The translations under genes and the position numbers were made by a program. Shown here in pieces: positions 58,733 through 64,000 of a DNA stretch of 64,000 nt. Location: assembly GCA_950106755.1 (NCBI GenBank), contig OX467083.1, forward strand, positions 20,765,029 to 20,829,028. Reading direction: 5' to 3'. The notes below the pieces were generated by a model. That model was not told where the DNA came from. It searched no databases and saw only the letters and a list, made by a program, of their open reading frames with translations. Position 1 is the first letter of the stretch, and every line of letters begins with the position of its first letter. Source of the stretch: Climacium dendroides. Lineage: Eukaryota > Streptophyta > Bryopsida > Hypnales > Climaciaceae.

Positions 58733-61134
58733 GACCAAGCAACCAAGGGTTACCAAGCAGCCTCGAGTTTCAAGAATGGCTCCATGCATCTAGTCCCTCC
58801 AAATGGTTTGACAGTGTAGATCGGTTGGTATTATTTGTTGGAGGGATTGGTAATAATCTAGTTACTAGCTTGAGAGGTTAGATGCCCTGCCATCTGGTTC
58901 ACGTGAACTAAATTGACATTCAATAAACTCTCTTGTTGATATATTTTGATGGTTTCTATTCTTGGCTAGCTTCTTTGCTATGCCTATAAGCAAGAGACTA
59001 AATCTTGAGCAAGGTAATTTTGGACAGTTCACTAAGGGTAAAAGTGAAAAAAAGCCCTCTATTCTGAATCATGTCTAGGGTCTATTCTAGACTTTTTAAG
59101 CTAGTTTGGGGTCTCTAGTTGCATATATGAATACAAAATTTGAAAAAAAAATTGTGAAAAATATCTAAGGCATGTTCTAAAATCCACCTAGCTAATTTGG
59201 GGTCTTTCATTGCAAATATGAATTCAAAATTTGCAAAAAACAAATTGTATGAAAAATGTCTAGGGTATGTTCAAGACTCCACCTAGCTAATTTGGGGTCT
59301 TTCATTGCAAAGATGAATTCAAAATGTGCCAAAAAATCCCCATCAGGAGCACCTTTATGGAGGTACTACCTTTATAGCCCCACTTTCAATTATAGGGGTC
59401 AAAGGTACCTTTAGTAACATGCAACCTTTTGCTTTAGGGTTCTACATATGCCATCCAACCTCTTTTAGGTCTCCCAATAGCTCTTAATTGTTACTCCCAA
59501 TTATTATCGGGCCTACTCCATCGGTGAGGATCTAAGGATCTCCAATAATACAACAATCAACATGCAAGGCACCCTAAATCCTAAAATTGCTTTAATTAGA
59601 TGTATGCATCATATATATGTTCAAAGTTTTATTATATATGAGTTTATAGCAATTCCAATATACATTAGTGAGTATTATTTGAATATGTTCTAAAAAGTTA
59701 AAGAATGTTCAAAGCTTGTTAAATCACATGTGACTAATGTCCCTAACCTCAAAAGTAGGGGGTAATTACATTAATAAAATGTAAATTAATTTTTTTGAAA
59801 GCCTAATCTTATTTAAACATTAAAAAGAAACTAGAAGTGAAACATTTGAAGTAAAAGAGATTGTGCATGCAATATGAATTTAGTTCAAAAGTGTAGATGA
59901 ACTCATTTCTAAAATTGTTGTAAACATTAACCCGTAAGTATCTAAAGGCTTTAGGCAATACTAGAAGCTATTATAAACTGATGTTTTTTTAACATTTGCT
60001 TCAACTCTAAAGAATATATATATATCATGCTTATTAACAAACATCCATATAGTTGAATTTCAAATAAAATGCATAGAATTTTTTCACATGAATTTATAGA
60101 ATAAAACTTTCAAAATTCACTAAAATTACAATTTCTACACTTTCATTTTTGTAACTTTTAAAGATTGGTTGAAACAGTAGTGAAGTGAATTAATCGAGAT
60201 TTTGTTCTATAGAGGTGTCTTCAACTTTTTTTCAGTACAAAGAAATGATAGTTTCATAGGTTAAAATGTTGCACATTATGCAAAACTTGATTCAATGATG
60301 AACATTAAGTTCTATTGGTCAATCATTTCAACATTCATAAGATAATGTGAATTTTTATCTTTCATATAATGTAAACATTAATATTATTTATTTAACTTCA
60401 TGTATAATAAAAGTTAGATATCCCTAATTTTAAATTCTATCCATATGATATCTATAATTGCAATCACCTAGCTTTTCTTATAAATTTGAATCTTAAAATT
60501 TTTAATCATAACTAGACTTAATCATAACTAGACGAATGATTGCTAATCACCAAATTAGCTAGGTGGGGTCTAGAATATAGCCTAGACATTTTTCAAAAGA
60601 ACATTTTATTTTGCAAATTTTGAATTCACATTTGCAATGAAAGACCCCAAATTAGCTAGGTGGGATCTATAATATACCCTCAACATTTTTCACAAAATTT
60701 TTTTTTTGCAAATTTTGAATTCATATTTGCAATCAATGACCCCAAATTAGTTAGGTCGGGTCAAAAACATATCCTAGACATGACTCAAAATAGGGGACTT
60801 TTTTTCAATTTTATCCTTGGTGAACCGCCCAAAATGACTTTACTCAGTGCACTTTATGGACTTAGTATAAACTATAATTAAAAACCACTTATTTGCACGT
60901 GGTTTGTTGTAGTAAAACTAAGTACACCCCAGAATAACAAGGAAGCCAGCCAAGAATAGTACCCACCAAAACATGTTAGCAAGAGAGTTTATTGAATGTC
61001 AATTTAGTTCATGTGAAGCAGATCGCACGGCATCTAACCTCTCAAAGGCTTACAAAGGCCCCCCAACAATACCAACCGATCTGCACCGTTGAACCATCTG
61101 GAGGGTCCAGATGCACGGAGCCCTTCTAGAGACG
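58733..61134. mobile_element. Fold-back element with long inverted ends (about 2.4 kb)
   Basis: 58760-59340 is the inverse of 60540-61130. The arms share 'tgcatctagtccctcc'/'ggagggtccagatgca', 'gatcggttggtatt', 'gaggttagatgcc' and 'ttgacattcaataaactctcttg'. Each arm contains about three tandem units of roughly 95 bp built on 'agctaatttggggtctttcattgcaaatatgaattc'. Flanks AGAAAAAAT (58724-58732) and AGAAAAGGAT resemble GGAAAGGAT at the empty site in block 1 (about 45734). The interior is AT-rich without a gene. Long ends plus a probable 9-bp duplication suggest a Mutator-like non-autonomous element. Confidence 0.7.
60842..60931. mobile_element. Internally deleted relative of the 39541/42692 MITE family
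   Basis: About 90 bp, with a left CTCAGTGCACTTTATGGACTTAG-like edge and a right inverted CTGGGGTGTACTTAG edge. It contains 'aaccacttatttgcacgtggtttgttgtagta', also seen at 40040-40090. Nested in the right arm of the fold-back element. Confidence 0.55.
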
Positions 61135-61662
61135 AGAAAAGGATGATTCCCACGGTCACAGGCCCGTCCTTTTCAGGGTCTTAGACTGTGTCGGACTTCG
61201 AGTGTCTTGCAGGACGAGTCGAGACCTTCGTTGAACCGGCGTCGGCTTCTTCCTCTCTCTGCGTCCCCGGTTTCGCAGTGACCCGGACCACGCCGCCTCG
61301 CTTTGCCTCCAAAATACTTAGAGTCCTTCCTCGAACTTCAACACCAGCTACCAGCACAAGAGCTCATGGAGGTACGCGAACGCGCCATTGAGTCGATGAG
61401 ATGCTCTTCCTGGTAATTCAGCCAGTTCGGATTCCGCCCTTCATTGGAACGACTGCACATATTGTCTCGCTTTAATTCACGTGGTCGAGAAATTCACACA
61501 GTAAAGACTGCCGCAACACAAGTACGCCTGTAAGTGAAGTACTGTACGTACACAACAGCACCCTTGCTCAGAAAACCCTCCGGGATTCACCACGCCGAGA
61601 TTGCGTGACGCTTTTGTGCAGCACGATATTTCCCCGTCGTCATTTCTGTACATAGTTGCTCC

Positions 61663-61670
61663 TATAAATA
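61663..61670 (+). promoter_or_regulatory. TATA box of secreted peptide gene copy 3
   Basis: TATAAATA, in the same context as copies 1 and 2, about 220 bp before the ATG. Confidence 0.65.
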
Positions 61671-61887
61671 ACAGCTCCCTTCCTTCACTCCTCCACCATC
61701 TCCAGCAGCGCTTGCAAGTTCTCGTTTCCAATCATCTTTGTGAAAGCTGCTCCAAAACGAGGTCGAAGCAAGGCGCAAAGAACTGATCTCGATCGTCGTT
61801 TCTTGGATACAAGACAGTAATTGTTGTTACACTGATCAAGAGGATCGATCTGCTTGAGGAGGAATTGGAAAGTTGCTGTAAGTGACC

Positions 61888-62193
61888 ATGGCGAGAGTGA
61901 TGGCAGTGTTGGCCGTGATGCTCATGTGTGTCGTGGCTGTGAGTGCTGTAAGGCCAGCACCGGGACGTGTTCTGGCGCAAGTGCCTCCGACGCCCTTGTT
62001 CATTGGGGCACCGGATTCGCCTCCTGAAGGCTCTCCCATGGAATCGCCCATGGAATCGCCCGTGGAATCGCCCGTGGAATCGCTCGTGGAGGCCCCTCCG
62101 GCGTGGGCGCCTGTTTGGGCCCCCGTCCCTGCTCCCGAGTCCGATGGCGCTCCAACTCCCGCTTCTGCCCCTGCTCCGATTCGCGGCTACTAA
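61888..62193 (+). CDS. Small secreted Pro/Ala-rich peptide, copy 3 (101 residues)
   Basis: ATG at 61888 (GTGACCATGGCG). Identical to copy 2 in the mature part, including four MESP/VESP units; one signal-peptide substitution (LAVML for LVVML). Intact frame and promoter. Near identity of copies 2 and 3 points to recent duplication or gene conversion. Function unknown, as for copy 1. Confidence 0.8.
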   Translation: MARVMAVLAVMLMCVVAVSAVRPAPGRVLAQVPPTPLFIGAPDSPPEGSPMESPMESPVESPVESLVEAPPAWAPVWAPVPAPESDGAPTPASAPAPIRGY

Positions 62194-62990
62194 GTTATGT
62201 CTCGCTCAGCAGCATAGATCAATGGAGGTGCCTCAAAGAGAGGTTTCGTTTCTCCAGCAATTCATCATTTTTTTGCGACTCTGGAATTGAATATCTGTAA
62301 GACAATTTGAGGTCTGTTTTTAGTTCATTGTAGTGTTAGTGCACAGATTTTCTCCCTTGGACCCACTGCTACGGTAGTTCTTTGCCGGCACATGGTCAGC
62401 AACCCCCTTTACCGTACTGACAAGATTAGTCTCATGAAACACGATTCGAGATTCATTCAGCTTGCTAGGAGAGTCGATGTTTGGGCTCCCTTCACAGGTT
62501 CCAATTCTTCAGAGAAATGCGCAGTGAGGGCTTACTGAAAGCTTCTGTGGGAGATTCATGTCAGGGATACCGTAGATGATATTCTGGACATGCTTCGATT
62601 CTCTTCCGTTGCAAACGTTCTGGTTGCGATTGATGCAACTGAGATTGAAATAATGAACTCTTGATTGTTGATTCACATCGTTTTCATCATACATCGATTT
62701 GCCGTCACACCCTTCCACTTTTTGAATTTTGATTCCAAGTGTTGTTTATCATCCTGCCATCCCACCAGCCTCTTCTGAAGCATGACTGTTGCTAGTCTGA
62801 GTGTGAAATGTTTTTGATCATTGAGCCTCGAGGAGACATTTCGTGTTCTTTCATTTTCACAGAGTTTTTTTTAGGAAGCGATGGCATCCGGTGGTAGTTT
62901 GTCACATCAGTATTTTTCGGAAGTAACTCCAATGTGATGGTAGAACATGAGTTCGGAGGCAGTTTACAATAACTGTAATATCTACTTTTG

Positions 62991-64000
62991 ATAGTGCATA
63001 ATAATTCTATTGAAAAGTGGGACGAGGTCCTGATGGACAAAACGTTATTCTAATACTTATAATTGATCAAAGTCAAAGACATTGAAAGATGCAAGAACAT
63101 GATTTTATCTTACTAGTCATATGCTTTCAAAATGAATGTCCTATTTTTAGTTTATGCATCTAGTGGTCAATTTAGCAATATATAGTAGGGTATATATTTT
63201 TTGCGATATTTCACTAAGAATTGACTTGGTTGAGATGTTAGTGATAGTAGTGTAGGAATTTTGTTGGTTTTGGGGAAGCATTTCACCAATTCCATTCAAT
63301 TGCATCCTAGCAATTTGCCAAGAATCTTATTATAGTAAACCATTTGTCTTAAATGATTAAAATTAGTACAAAATATTTTAGAATAGCGGAAACAAGCATC
63401 TTCATCTTGCACTTGATTGCCACTCTGTAATATGTGAAATGGAATATTGTAATGATTGTATGCTCTTTTATACTCTTTTCTCATAAATGAGTTTGTAACT
63501 ATATGAAGCTAAAATTGAAAAGCTAATTTGAAATGTGAAGAGCAACAAATTTGTCCCTAACTATATGAAGCTAAAATTGAAAAGCTAAAATTGAAATGTA
63601 AAGAACAACAAATTTGTATTGAACTATATATAGCTAAAATTGAAATGTGAAGAGCAACAAATTTATATTGACAATGGAAAGTGAATTGAATGAAGATGTG
63701 TTTTGGATTTTTGCAATGAAGGGACACATTACAGAGTGACATGAGCATCCCAAGCATCTTAGTGATCATTTTTTGGACTCAATTGGTTTGTTCACAACCT
63801 TATTTGCATTCATGACTACTACAGTCTACAAGCAAGAATAGCAACCTATGGTGCTTTCATTGCAAAAAAGTGTATGTAATTCATTTGTAGTAAAAAAAAA
63901 TTGATGAAAATTGCCACTAAACTATAATTCATTTCTCATTCTACAAAAAATATTTTAAAAATCTTTGCTTAGAGACATTTTTCTACAAACTTTTAAGGAC
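62991..64000. other. 3' flank of block 3, AT-rich, no gene supported
   Basis: 62991-63310 matches block 2, and 63430-64000 matches block 1 (48770-49192). A local triplication of 'tatgaagctaaaattgaaa...gaagagcaacaaatt' is seen at 63500-63660, expanded relative to block 1. Confidence 0.6.

Larger units (their letters stand above)
58330..64000 (+). repeat. Tandem segmental duplication, block 3
   Basis: 58330-58732 and 61138-62990 match block 1; 61138-63310 matches block 2; 63430-64000 matches 48770-49192. The block runs off the right edge of the window. Confidence 0.85.

Noticed and set aside
1..64000. tRNA, rRNA, riboswitch or bacterial operon signals
   Set aside because: None seen on reading; composition and element types are those of a plant nuclear genome.

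Overview
The window looks like nuclear DNA of a land plant. It is AT-rich, gene-poor and densely packed with class II transposons of plant type: hAT, CACTA, Mutator-like and fold-back elements. It carries a short run of plant-type telomere repeat (CCCTAAA) and a few small secreted proline/alanine- or aspartate-rich proteins in GC-richer islands. A seed-free plant (moss, liverwort, lycophyte or fern) is my guess from the general look; the sequence alone does not prove a clade. I see no prokaryotic operons, CRISPR array, rRNA or tRNA gene. No LTR-retrotransposon protein domain was recognised.

Region 1 (1-5413): a broken Mutator-like transposase gene ending in a SWIM-type CxC...CxH motif, then non-coding DNA.

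Region 2 (5422-23891) is the main discovery. One 18.47-kb segment is bounded by 14-bp inverted ends (CAGGGTTGTCATAA / CATGGTTGTCATAA) and flanked by a 7-of-8 matching 8-bp duplication (TACTTCCC / CACTTCCC). It reads as a giant composite hAT transposon. It holds a BED/DUF659/hAT-dimerisation transposase with a long acidic C-terminal extension. It also holds two genes not expected in a hAT element: a RING-H2 protein and a protein-kinase-like protein, transcribed divergently from one shared promoter. Clusters of a short GGGCGYGGAC motif lie inside both ends and directly against the TATA boxes of all three genes. The element is old: every gene carries nonsense codons or frameshifts, and a 928-bp CACTA element sits inside the transposase reading frame. 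Internal direct repeats and T-rich satellite arrays make up much of the rest.

Region 3 (23900-31060): decayed intergenic DNA with two near-perfect palindromic hAT MITEs (29216-29367, 29927-30079) whose ends match those of the giant element.

Region 4 (31078-35480): a secreted protein with more than 100 aspartates in long runs, a decayed gene of unknown family, and a small secreted Pro/Ala-rich peptide gene, all in a GC-richer island.

Region 5 (35500-45190): non-coding DNA with a CACTA MITE and two related Mutator-like MITEs, plus a degenerate coding remnant.

Region 6 (45195-64000): a direct tandem triplication of the secreted Pro/Ala-rich peptide gene (46500, 56209, 61888) with its promoter and 3' flank. 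The copies are separated and disrupted by fold-back elements, minisatellites and long inverted repeats. A fold-back insertion shared by copies 2 and 3 but absent from copy 1 gives the duplication order.
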